The notes under the pieces were generated by a model, which saw nothing but the letters and a program-made list of their open reading frames with translations, ran no database searches and was not told the DNA's origin. This document shows positions 24,189 through 33,400 of a stretch of 41,492 nt of DNA, in pieces (positions within the stretch are counted from its first letter, which is position 1; each line of letters starts with the position of its first letter). The DNA comes from Candidatus Cryptobacteroides intestinigallinarum (GTDB taxonomy: Bacteria; Bacteroidota; Bacteroidia; Bacteroidales; UBA932), in the NCBI GenBank assembly GCA_017694785.1, contig JADIMK010000039.1, positions 1-41,492 of the forward strand. The letters are read 5' to 3'. A program made the translations under genes and the position numbers.

Positions 24189-27100
24189 TTATTGGTTCAT
24201 CTTGTTTTCTATCTCTTTCCTGTGGAGCCACCAGTACATGACAGGGATGATGAATCCGTTCAGGAAAGTAGAGCTGAGAAGGCCTCCGAGTATGACCTTT
24301 GCCATCGGGCTCTGTATCTCATTTCCCGGAAGGTCTCCCTTGACGGCAAGAGGTATGAGCGCAAGTGCTGAGGAAAGAGCCGTCATCAGGATAGGGTTGA
24401 GCCTGTCGAGGGAGCCCTGGATGATGCTGTCATAGAGAGAATACCCCTGCTCCCTGAGGAGATTGTAATGGCTTATCAGGAGCATTCCGTTCCTTGTGGC
24501 GATACCGAAAAGGGAGATGAAGCCGATGATGGCCGGAATGCTGACTTCCCCCGTGGTGAACAAGAGGGCGAACACACCTCCTATCAAGGCAAGAGGGAGG
24601 TTCAGGAGCACTACACCGCTCTGGGCCGCATTTCCGAACTGCATGTAGAGCAGAAGGAAAATCACGATTATGCTCATGAGCGAAGCCAGCAGAAGTATGC
24701 GGCTGGCGGCTTTCTCGCTTTCAAACTGTCCGCCATATTCTATATGATAGCCTTCTGGAAGGACAATCTGCTCATCTACTATCTTCCTGATGTCATCGAC
24801 TACGCTACCCACATCTCTTCCTGCGGCATTTGCAGAGATCACAAGCTTACGCTGTACGTTTTCCCTGTTTATAGTGTTCGGACCTGCAGAAGAAACTACA
24901 TCTGCGACATAGGAAAGAGGAAGCTTGTTGCCTTGCGCATCATCGATCATAAGGTTGCGTATGCTCTCGATCGAACCTCTGTCGGTCTCAGCAGCACGCA
25001 CAACGAGGTTGAATGACTTGCCGTCCTCATATACCTGGGATACTGTCTCTCCGGCCATGTTGACGGCGATGAATTCACTGAAGGCAGGCATGGATATGCC
25101 GTATCTGGCAAACATTTCCCTCTTCGGCACTATCTTGATCTCCGGACGCTCTATCTGCTGCTCTACATTGAGATCTGCAATGCCGTCGACCGAGCTTATA
25201 AGGTCCTTTATGCGGTTGCCCAGAGTGAACATGGTATTTAGATCCGTACCGAAGAGCTTTATTGCGATGCTTGCCTGGGTGCCGCTCAGCATTGCATCTA
25301 TCCTGTGACTGATAGGCTGTCCGATCTCGATGTTGGCCCCGGTGATGACTGAAAGCTTTTCCCTCACGTCAGCAAGAAGTTCGGCATGGGTCCTGGCCTT
25401 GAGTTCGAACGGAGCCTCTATCTCTGAGACGTTCACCCCGAGAGCGTGTTCATCAAGTTCGGCACGGCCTGTCTTCCTCGCCACAGTCTGTATCTCCGGT
25501 ATGGAAAGAAGCAGTTCTTCTGCCTGACGGCCTATCTTGTCTGATTCCTCCAGAGAAATACCAGGGAGAGAACTTACATTTATGGTGAACGAGCCTTCGT
25601 TGAAAGACGGCAGGAAGCTGTGTCCCAGGGTGAAGAAGAGTCCGAGCGCGACGCAGAACAAGGCTACGGTTGCTCCGACGACGCTCTTCTTGTGCCTCAT
25701 CACCCATTCCAGCGACTTCCTGTAGTATTTCCTGAGCCATACTGCAAGGAACGCTTCCTTAGGGACTCCGTCTCCCTTGACATTGTAGTCCAGCAGATAG
25801 CTGCAGAGCACAGGTGTAAGGGTAAGGGCCACTATTGTAGAAGCCACCAGAGCAGTGATGAATGCTATTCCTAGCGGTATCAGCATCCTGCCTTCCATTC
25901 CTGACAGGAAAAAGAGAGGCACGAAGCTCACGATGATGATGAGCGTCGAGTTGAGAATAGGCATACGGACTTCCTTAGAGGCATCGTAGACAACATCAAG
26001 CACAGGCCGGCGCTCCCGAGCCGGAAGAGCCTTGTTTGCCCGTATATGCTTCCAGACATTCTCCACATCCACTATGGCATCGTCCACAAGGGAGCCGATC
26101 GCTATCGCAAGACCGCCGAGGCTCATGGTGTTGATGGTCATGCCAAGCCAGTTGAGGGTCAGGATAGATATCAGGACTGACAGAGGGAGAGTTATCAGCG
26201 AGATGACGGTAGTCCTGGCATTCGCAAGGAAAAGGATGAGGACAATGACCACGAAAATTGCACCTTCATAGAGTGAAGACTTCACATTGCTGATGGAGCT
26301 CTCGATGAACCTCGCCTGACGGAAAGTGTCCGTGGATATCTTCACATCAGGAGGAAGATTCTTCTGCACATCCTTGAGCGCCTCCTCAAGACGGGCAGTA
26401 AGCTCAAGCGTACCTGTGCCCGGCTGCTTGGTCACTGTCACGAGCACAGCAGGCTTTCCCTTTTCGGAAGCAAGCCCCAGCTTCGGCTGCTGCGCCCCTA
26501 TACGTACATCCGCCACATCTTCAAGTGTCACAGGAACACCGTCTTCCGATGTACGGACTACTGAGCGGGCCATCTCCTCTATATCTTCTGTCGAGACTAT
26601 GCCCCTAACGATATATTCATTTCCGTACTCATATATGACACCGCCGTTTGTATTGCGGTTCATGTCCCTTGTCACGGCCATGACCTCTCCGAGGGTCACT
26701 CCATAGTATTTCATCTTGTCAGGATGGATGAGCACCTGATATTCCTTGATGTCCCCCCCGAGGACAGCCACCTGTGCCACACCTCCCGTGGAGAGCAGTC
26801 TCGGGCGGATGGTCCAGTCCGCTATCGTCCTGAGATCAAGCATGGATGTAGAGTCAGCGGTCATGCCCACGATCAGTAGCTCTCCGAGAATGGAAGACTG
26901 CGGACCGAGAGTAGGGTTGCCGACATTCTCAGGAAGTTCTTCAGCAGCCATGGCTATCTTCTCGGACACGATCTGTCGGGCAAGGTAGATGTCCATGTCC
27001 CAGTCGAATTCGACCCATACTACAGAAAATCCTGTCGTTGACGAAGAACGTACCCTGCGCACACCGGTGGCTCCGTTGACAGCTGTCTCTATAGGGAAGG

Positions 27101-27296
27101 TGACCAGCTGTTCGACCTCTTCCGCAGCCATGCCGCCGGCCTCGGTCATAACGACCACAGTCGGGGCATTGAGGTCAGGGAAGACATCCACCTCGGTACG
27201 GTTCATCACATAGACCCCCGCCACCATCAGCAGCGCGGCCGCGACGAGTATCAGCAGCCTGTTGCTCAGCGAAAAATGTATTATCCTGTTCAGCAT
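24189..27296 (-). CDS. CusA/CzcA-family heavy-metal RND efflux pump
   Basis: This 1035-residue inner-membrane transporter has the RND plan: N-terminal helix (ILVAAALLMVAGVYVM), first periplasmic loop (about 35-335), a helix bundle, second loop, and a final helix bundle. Helix 4 carries AIAIGSLVDDAIVDVENVW, whose acidic residues serve proton coupling. The phrase VARKTGRAELDEHALGVNVSEIE in the second loop is typical of metal-efflux (HME) members. It exports metal ions by proton antiport through a CusCBA-type tripartite channel. The specific metal (Cu, Zn, Co, Ni, or possibly Fe given the neighbours) cannot be told from sequence alone. It lies 38 bases after the adaptor gene. Confidence 0.9.
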   Translation of the reverse strand: MLNRIIHFSLSNRLLILVAAALLMVAGVYVMNRTEVDVFPDLNAPTVVVMTEAGGMAAEEVEQLVTFPIETAVNGATGVRRVRSSSTTGFSVVWVEFDWDMDIYLARQIVSEKIAMAAEELPENVGNPTLGPQSSILGELLIVGMTADSTSMLDLRTIADWTIRPRLLSTGGVAQVAVLGGDIKEYQVLIHPDKMKYYGVTLGEVMAVTRDMNRNTNGGVIYEYGNEYIVRGIVSTEDIEEMARSVVRTSEDGVPVTLEDVADVRIGAQQPKLGLASEKGKPAVLVTVTKQPGTGTLELTARLEEALKDVQKNLPPDVKISTDTFRQARFIESSISNVKSSLYEGAIFVVIVLILFLANARTTVISLITLPLSVLISILTLNWLGMTINTMSLGGLAIAIGSLVDDAIVDVENVWKHIRANKALPARERRPVLDVVYDASKEVRMPILNSTLIIIVSFVPLFFLSGMEGRMLIPLGIAFITALVASTIVALTLTPVLCSYLLDYNVKGDGVPKEAFLAVWLRKYYRKSLEWVMRHKKSVVGATVALFCVALGLFFTLGHSFLPSFNEGSFTINVSSLPGISLEESDKIGRQAEELLLSIPEIQTVARKTGRAELDEHALGVNVSEIEAPFELKARTHAELLADVREKLSVITGANIEIGQPISHRIDAMLSGTQASIAIKLFGTDLNTMFTLGNRIKDLISSVDGIADLNVEQQIERPEIKIVPKREMFARYGISMPAFSEFIAVNMAGETVSQVYEDGKSFNLVVRAAETDRGSIESIRNLMIDDAQGNKLPLSYVADVVSSAGPNTINRENVQRKLVISANAAGRDVGSVVDDIRKIVDEQIVLPEGYHIEYGGQFESEKAASRILLLASLMSIIVIFLLLYMQFGNAAQSGVVLLNLPLALIGGVFALLFTTGEVSIPAIIGFISLFGIATRNGMLLISHYNLLREQGYSLYDSIIQGSLDRLNPILMTALSSALALIPLAVKGDLPGNEIQSPMAKVILGGLLSSTFLNGFIIPVMYWWLHRKEIENKMNQ

Positions 27297-27334
27297 CTCA
27301 TATCAGTTTTGCGATTTCTGCCTCAGACAGAACA

Positions 27335-28495
27335 TCAGTGGTTGTGGGTATGGGCAGGAATGACATTGGATGCTGACGCGAGCTTGACATGGTAGGCCCC
27401 CTTGACCACGACATTGTCACCGGCGCTGACTCCGGAGAGGACCTCGGTCCTCATCCCGTCACTTTCTCCGAGTGTGACAGCCTGCTTCCTGTAGCAGTCG
27501 TCATCTATCCTTATGTAGACATAATTGACTCCCTGCTCCTCTGTAAGGGCCGACTCAGGCACAGAGATGACATTGTCCCTTGTCCTGGTAAGCAGCCAGA
27601 CCTCTGCAAAAGAGCCCGGGACGACCTTTCCGCGGTTGTCGAACTCAAAGGTAACGGGGATATAATATGAAGTTCCTGTGACATTCCTTCCGGACGAAAC
27701 AAGCCTTCCGGACAGATCAGCAAGAGAGAATGTCTGTGCGGAATACGGAGTCCGGAAATTTGCAGATACAATCCCGCCCTTTAGTCCGTAATATCTCTGC
27801 GACAGGTCGGCCTTGAGCACAAGACGGCGGTCCTGGGCCACAGTGACCATCGGAGTCCCTGTAGACACATAGTCACCTTCCTTGACAAGGATATCCTTGA
27901 TGTATCCGTCAAAAGGAGCAGTGACCGATACTCCGGTTCCGTCGGCATTTGGCCTGAGGGCCTCATAGGCTATGCGGGCATTCTCATAGTTTTCCTTGAT
28001 CTTAAGGAAGTCCTTACGGGATACTATCTTGCTGTCCACCAGACCGGAAGCCCTTTCATATTCAGCCTTTGCAGCCTCATAGGCTACCCTGGCCTTTCCT
28101 ATACTGTTGCCGTCCTGGAGATTTCCGGAAAGGAGAGAAAACAGAGGCTGGCCTTTCTTCACGGCAGTCCCTTCATAGAGACCCGATGCAAGGCTTACAA
28201 TACCATCTGCGGGAGCAGCTACCGTAGCTTCATCTCCTGCAGCCGGAAGAATCTGTCCACCGGTCTTTATGACTCCATGGAACTTGCCGGGAACTGCAGG
28301 TTCGGCTTCTACTCCTGCAGCCTCAGCCTTGGCTGCGGGCAACACTATCTCATCAGAATGTGAGGCCTCTCCGGCATGGACTTCATGGACTCCGGACGGC
28401 TCTTCCTCATGGACCGGGTGGCCGTGGCTTCCTGTTCCGCACGACCACAGGAGCAGCATCGAGCATGCTCCTGCAACAAGCATGGTTTTAAACAT
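27335..28495 (-). CDS. CusB-like periplasmic adaptor lipoprotein with His-rich ends
   Basis: This 386-residue membrane fusion protein has lipobox LWSC (Cys19). Directly after it comes a His-rich stretch (residues 24-50, including HGHPVHEEE and HEVHAGEASH), and the protein ends in HTHNH, so both termini can hold metal. Between them are a barrel-sandwich hybrid (about 85-125 and 190-220), a short alpha-hairpin (about 130-185) and beta-barrel and membrane-proximal domains (DGYIKDILVKEGDYVSTG, then VPESALTEEQGVNYVY). It links the RND pump to the outer-membrane factor and may hand metal to it. It is the first efflux gene behind the Fur-family gene, with its own promoter and palindromes at 28558-28591. 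Confidence 0.88.
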   Translation of the reverse strand: MFKTMLVAGACSMLLLWSCGTGSHGHPVHEEEPSGVHEVHAGEASHSDEIVLPAAKAEAAGVEAEPAVPGKFHGVIKTGGQILPAAGDEATVAAPADGIVSLASGLYEGTAVKKGQPLFSLLSGNLQDGNSIGKARVAYEAAKAEYERASGLVDSKIVSRKDFLKIKENYENARIAYEALRPNADGTGVSVTAPFDGYIKDILVKEGDYVSTGTPMVTVAQDRRLVLKADLSQRYYGLKGGIVSANFRTPYSAQTFSLADLSGRLVSSGRNVTGTSYYIPVTFEFDNRGKVVPGSFAEVWLLTRTRDNVISVPESALTEEQGVNYVYIRIDDDCYRKQAVTLGESDGMRTEVLSGVSAGDNVVVKGAYHVKLASASNVIPAHTHNH

Positions 28496-28557
28496 ATCTT
28501 TGCGTCTATATTATTCAGAAAAGCTGCCGAGGAAAGACAATTTTCCTACGACAGCCG

Positions 28558-28591
28558 CAAAGATATTCCACCGGTGGCGCAACCCGGTTGC
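28558..28591 (-). promoter_or_regulatory. Efflux-operon promoter with two palindromic operator candidates
   Basis: On the minus strand TATCTTTG (28558-28565) matches TAnnTTTG. Just upstream are two perfect inverted repeats, CCACCGGTGG (28568-28577) and GCAACC-C-GGTTGC (28579-28591), one after the other across the -12 to -40 region. They fill the gap between the Fur-family stop codon and the promoter. Their position would suit repression by the regulator encoded next door. Confidence 0.6.
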
Positions 28592-28596
28592 AAAAG

Positions 28597-29019
28597 CTAA
28601 GGCTTCCTGCTGCAGTCCTTGCAGATGCCTTTTACGATATAGTTGACTGAATGCAGTTCAAAGCCTTCAGGAAGAGAGACCACCGGCACTTCTATGTCCT
28701 TGAGGCAATAGGTCCTGTGGCACTTCTCACAATAGAAATGCGTATGCATGTCCGATACCGTACATTCATCCTCACCTTCACACACCTCATATTTTATAGA
28801 ACCTGTACCGTCATCGATCGAATGTACTACATGGTGTTTTTCAAAGACTTCCAGAGACCTGAATATGCTGGACTTGTCGACAGTATCAAGCACCGTATCC
28901 AGATCCGAAAGGGACATTGCCCGCGATGAAGACATCAGTGCGTCAAGGACGATTATCCTGATGGAAGTAGCCCTTACTCCTTTCTTTTCAAGCTTTTCAA
29001 TGCATCTGCTGCTGTCCAT
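28597..29019 (-). CDS. Fur-family metalloregulator
   Basis: This 140-residue protein has a winged helix (about residues 8-70, including RATSIRIIVLDALM and KSSIFRSLEVFE) and a metal-binding dimer domain. HTHFYCEKCHRTYC supplies His92, His94, Cys97 and Cys100, and GICKDC supplies Cys133 and Cys136; these two CxxC pairs normally hold structural zinc. Fur, Zur and PerR subtypes cannot be separated with confidence. Because it heads the cusBAC-feoB block on the same strand and palindromes lie between it and cusB, it is the likely controller of these genes. It is divergent from the AcrA-like gene and shares a 149-base control region with it. Confidence 0.9.
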   Translation of the reverse strand: MDSSRCIEKLEKKGVRATSIRIIVLDALMSSSRAMSLSDLDTVLDTVDKSSIFRSLEVFEKHHVVHSIDDGTGSIKYEVCEGEDECTVSDMHTHFYCEKCHRTYCLKDIEVPVVSLPEGFELHSVNYIVKGICKDCSRKP

Positions 29020-29040
29020 GTAATATTACTCCTATTATTT

Positions 29041-29092
29041 ACATCACCGCATGTATAATTACATCGCCGCAAGGCCATTTTATGTCACTGCA
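29041..29092. repeat. Three phased direct repeats between the Fur-family and AcrA-like genes
   Basis: ACATCACCGCA (29041-29051), ACATCGCCGCA (29061-29071) and ATGTCACTGCA (29082-29092) are near-identical 11-mers with starts 20 and 21 bases apart, that is, on the same face of the helix. They lie in the leader of the Fur-family gene and about 60-110 bases upstream of the AcrA-like start of transcription. Their arrangement suggests cooperative protein binding. Confidence 0.6.
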
Positions 29093-29116
29093 AGGCACAA
29101 AACGGCCGGATTTTTG

Positions 29117-29124
29117 CAAAGTTA
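29117..29124 (-). promoter_or_regulatory. Bacteroidota-type promoter (-7 box) for the Fur-family gene
   Basis: The minus strand reads TAACTTTG, matching TAnnTTTG. The start would be near 29112, giving a leader of about 93 bases that contains all three direct repeats and a GTAATATTAC palindrome (29020-29029) next to the start codon. Confidence 0.5.
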
Positions 29125-29139
29125 GCTATTTTTTATTCC

Positions 29140-29147
29140 TATATTTG
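29140..29147 (+). promoter_or_regulatory. Bacteroidota-type promoter (-7 box) for the RND operon
   Basis: TATATTTG matches TAnnTTTG, and a TTTTTG lies 23 bases upstream as a loosely spaced -33 element. The start would be near 29152, 17 bases before the ATG at 29169. It is divergent from and only 15 bases away from the Fur-family promoter box. Confidence 0.65.
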
Positions 29148-29168
29148 CAGCTTAATGCTTTTTATTCT

Positions 29169-30392
29169 ATGAAAGGGAAACAATTCCTAAAGGACACGTA
29201 TATGAACGTGGGTAAAGGCTCCCAGTACGTGGTCGTCAAAATCAAGAAACTGAACTGGAAACAATGGACTGCTGCAGCAGTGGTGCTGGCAGCGGTCATT
29301 GCTCTTATAGTGTGGCTTACAAGGCCTGCTCCACAAGAAGAGATCATACCTGTGGTCAGCACAGAGACCGTGACGACTGAAGATGTCAACATCTACGGTG
29401 AATACCCTGGCACCGTCAGCGCACAGCAGTTCGTGGAAGTCAGGGCAAGGGTCGAAGGCTATCTTGAGCAGATGCTCTTTGAGGAAGGCACCTATGTCAA
29501 GAAGAACCAGGTACTCTTCATAATAGACCCACGCCAGTACAAGGCGACTGTAGACAAGGCAAGAGCCATGCTTGAAAAGGCAAAGGCCATGGAACTCAAG
29601 ACCGCCAGGGACCTTGAGAGGATACGTCCGCTCTACGACCAGAAGGCGGCCAGCCAGCTGGACCTGGACAATGCCATAGCTTCATACGAAAGCGCAAAGG
29701 CGGAAGTGCTGATGAGCGAAGCAGACCTGAGACAGGATGAGCTCGCACTGGGATACACTACAGTAAGATCTCCGATAAGCGGATATATAAGTGAAAGATA
29801 CGTGGACATAGGGACTCTCGTGGGCCCTGGAGGGCAGTCTCTGCTTGCAACAGTGGTCAAGAGCGACACCGTCACCGTGGAGTTCAAGATGACCGACCTG
29901 GACTATCAGATAAGCAAGGCCAGGAATGTCAACATAGGGCAGAAGGACTCCCTGCGCAAATGGGATCCATATGTGACGATTACCCTTGCCGACAAGTCCG
30001 TATACAAATACCGCGGTCTTGTGGACTTCGCCGACCCTCAGGTGGACTCGAAGTCAGGGACATTCTCCGTAAGAGCAGAACTTCCGAATCCGGACAGGGA
30101 ACTCCTGCCGGGCCAGTTCACAAATGTGACCCTTCTGCTTGATGTCAGGGAAGATGCAGTAGTCGTCCCTACTAAGGCCGTAGAGATCGAAAAGGACGGT
30201 TCATACATATTCGTGCTCAGGAATGACAACATAGTCGAAAGACGGTTCATCGAACTGGGTCCGGAGACCGGCAACAATGTCGTCGTCGAAAGAGGACTCC
30301 TACCGGGAGAACAGATTGTAGTAGAAGGCTACCACAAGCTCGCACACGGGATGAAAGCCAGACGTGCGGACCAGATAGGGAATGGCAAATGA
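29169..30392 (+). CDS. AcrA-like RND periplasmic adaptor
   Basis: From MKGKQFLKDTYMNVG at 29169 this is a 407-residue adaptor. It has one N-terminal membrane anchor (WTAAAVVLAAVIALIVWLT, about residues 37-55) and no lipobox. The lipoyl halves (EVRARVEGYLEQMLFEEGTY and TTVRSPISGYISERYVDIG) flank an alpha-hairpin (about 125-185), followed by beta-barrel and membrane-proximal domains (LLPGQFTNVTLLLDVREDAV). It joins the RND pump encoded 55 bases downstream to its outer-membrane channel. The promoter at 29140 rules out an earlier in-frame start at 29082. An ATG at 29202 is also possible, which would give a shorter n-region. Drug or bile-salt export is inferred from family membership. Confidence 0.9.
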   Translation: MKGKQFLKDTYMNVGKGSQYVVVKIKKLNWKQWTAAAVVLAAVIALIVWLTRPAPQEEIIPVVSTETVTTEDVNIYGEYPGTVSAQQFVEVRARVEGYLEQMLFEEGTYVKKNQVLFIIDPRQYKATVDKARAMLEKAKAMELKTARDLERIRPLYDQKAASQLDLDNAIASYESAKAEVLMSEADLRQDELALGYTTVRSPISGYISERYVDIGTLVGPGGQSLLATVVKSDTVTVEFKMTDLDYQISKARNVNIGQKDSLRKWDPYVTITLADKSVYKYRGLVDFADPQVDSKSGTFSVRAELPNPDRELLPGQFTNVTLLLDVREDAVVVPTKAVEIEKDGSYIFVLRNDNIVERRFIELGPETGNNVVVERGLLPGEQIVVEGYHKLAHGMKARRADQIGNGK

Positions 30393-30447
30393 CAAGGTTT
30401 GGCCAAATTCCGTCCATGGTTGATTTATTTTTACTGAAATTACTGAC

Positions 30448-33400
30448 ATGAAATCCGATTTCTTCATAGACAGGCCCGTATTCTCGATAGTCATATCAAT
30501 AATAATAGTGCTTGTCGGCCTCATAGGTCTGGTCATGCTTCCTGTCGACCAGTACCCTCAGATAGTGCCTCCTGTGGTGAAGATATCAGCTTCGTACCCA
30601 GGTGCAAGCGCGCAGACTGTGGCACAGGCGGTCGCCACCCCGATTGAACAGGAACTCAACGGTACTCCGGGCATGCTCTACATGGAGTCCAGCAACACCA
30701 ACTCGGGAAGCTTCTCGGCCACCCTTACTTTTGATATCTCAAGCGACCCTGACCTCGCGGCTGTCGAGGTGCAGAACAGGGTGAAGCTTGCGGAGTCCCG
30801 TCTGCCGGCGGAAGTGGTACAGAACGGCATATCCGTGGAAAAGGAGTCTGCCAGCAAGCTGATGACAATCACGGTCCTTTCAGACGACCCGAAATTCGAT
30901 GAGATCTATCTGAGCAACTATACGACACTCAATGTCCTTGACATGCTCAGAAGGGTGCCTGGAGTAGGACGTGTATCAAATGTCGGAAGCCGCTACTACG
31001 GCATGCAGCTATGGGTCCAGCCTGACAAGCTGGCAAGCCTGGGCCTCACAGTCGATGACCTAACCAAGGCACTGAAGGACCAGAACAGGGAGTCTGCAGC
31101 AGGTGTACTCGGACAGCAGCCTATCAGCGGAGTCGATGTGACGATCCCTATCACAGCAATGGGAAGGCTTTCAACCGTAAGCCAGTTCGAGAACATAGTG
31201 GTAAGGACAAGCAAAGACGGCGCCATAATAAGGATGAAGGATGTGGCAAGGGTTTCCCTTGAATCCCAGTCATACAACACTGAGAGCGGTATCAACGGAG
31301 GCAACGCAGCCGTGATGAATGTCTTCACCCTGCCAGGGGCAAATGCCATGAAAGTGGCTGAAGACGTGAAGGCTACGATGGAGGAGATCAGCAAGAACTT
31401 CCCGGACGGGATCACGTACGACATCCCGTTCGACATGACGACCTACATATCTGAGTCAATACATCATGTCTACAAGACCCTGTTTGAAGCACTTTTCCTT
31501 GTGATCCTTGTTGTATTCCTGTCACTCCAGAGCTGGAGAGCCACGATAATCCCGGCGATAGCGGTCCCTATATCCCTCGTGGGTACATTCGGCGTAATGC
31601 TCATCTTCGGGTTCTCACTCAACATGATGACACTTCTGGGACTCATCCTTGCCATCGGTATAGTGGTGGATGATGCCATAGTCGTCGTGGAAAACGTGGA
31701 CCGTATCATGGAGGAAGAGCATCTTTCCCCATACGAAGCCACAAAGAAAGCAATGAGCGGCATAGGAGGAGCATTGATAGCGATGTCACTCGTGCTCTGC
31801 GCCGTGTTCATCCCGGTGAGCTTCCTGTCCGGCATCACAGGTCTGCTCTTCAGACAGTTCACGATAACAATCGCTGTATCAGTCATCATATCGACAGTGG
31901 TGGCGCTGACCTTGAGCCCGGTGATGTGTTCGCGGCTGCTCAAGCCTCACGATCCCAATGCCAGGCAGAATTTCCTTTTCCGCAAGATAAATGAAGGCTT
32001 CAGCACAGGCAACTCATTCTATGAAAGAGTCATCCGGGCCAGTCTGAGGCACTCGCCGAGGATGTTCGCCCTGTTCGGTGTGACACTGATAAGCATCTGG
32101 CTCATGGGGCAGCTCGTCCCGAAGAGCTTCATGCCTCAGGAAGACCAGGGATATTTCACCGTAGAGCTTGAACTTCCTGTCAGCGCCACATTGGAAAGGA
32201 CAAGGGAAGTCACAGATAGAGCCATGGATTTCCTTCTGAGACAGCATGATATCGAATACGTGCTGAACGTGACTGGATCTAGCCCGCGTATCGGGACAAG
32301 CCAGTCCAACAGCACGCTTACTGTCATCATGAAGCCATGGGAAGAGCGCAAGGAGACAGACATCAACAAGCTCATGCAGAAAGTCAGGGACACCCTCTCC
32401 CTGTATCCGGAGAGCAAGGTCTACATAAGCAGCCCTGCGGTAATCCCGGGACTGGGTACTTCCGGAGGATTTTCCATGGTGCTTGAAGCCCGCAACGGAG
32501 CCACATACGAGGATCTCCAGAATGCTACAGACACACTTTTGTACTATGCCTCCCAGTCGAAGGACCTGACCGGACTGGCATCCGACATGCAGAAGAACAT
32601 CCCTCAGCTGTACTTCGATGCGGACAGGGACAAGATCCAGCTGCTCGGAGTACCTCTTGCCAATGTGTTCTCTACCCTCAAGGCTTTCACAGGTTCGATA
32701 TATGTGAATGACTTCAACATGTACAACCGTGTGTACAGGGTATATATCCAGGCCGATGCGCCGTACAGGGCACACAAGGACAACCTCAACCTCTTCTTCG
32801 TCAAGAGTTCCAGCGGGACCATGATACCTGTCACAGCACTAGGAAATACGCAGTACACGACAGGACCGGGTACAATGAAGAGATTCAACATGTACTATGC
32901 TTCGACTATCACAGGAGAAGCCGGACCTGGCGTAAGCTCCGGACAGGCTATGGATGAGCTTGAAGAGATCGTCAACGAACATCTTCCATCCAATATCGGG
33001 ATAGAGTGGAGCGGACTTTCCTTCCAGGAGAAGAAGGAAGGCGGACAGACCGGACTTGTGCTCGGTCTGGCATTGCTCTTCGTATTCCTTGTGCTGGCCG
33101 CGCAGTATGAAAGCTGGTCTGTACCTATAGCCGTCATCCTGTCTCTTCCGATAGCCATAGCAGGAGCATACCTTGGCATCTGGATAGTCGGGCTTGAAAG
33201 CAACATCTATTTCCAGATCGGACTTGTGATGCTGGTGGGACTTGTCGCAAAGAATGCCATACTGATAGTGGAATTCGCCAAGGAAGAAGTTGAAAAAGGA
33301 AAGAGCATCGAGGAGGCGGCCGTAACTGCCGCACACTTGAGATTCCGTCCTATCGTGATGACATCTCTGGCATTCATCCTCGGTATGCTGCCTCTGGTCT

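Noticed and set aside
22945..29019. Calling the efflux set specifically copper (Cus) or cobalt-zinc-cadmium (Czc)
   Set aside because: The sequence shows the HME family but not the metal; the His-rich adaptor and iron-gene neighbours point away from a simple copper label.
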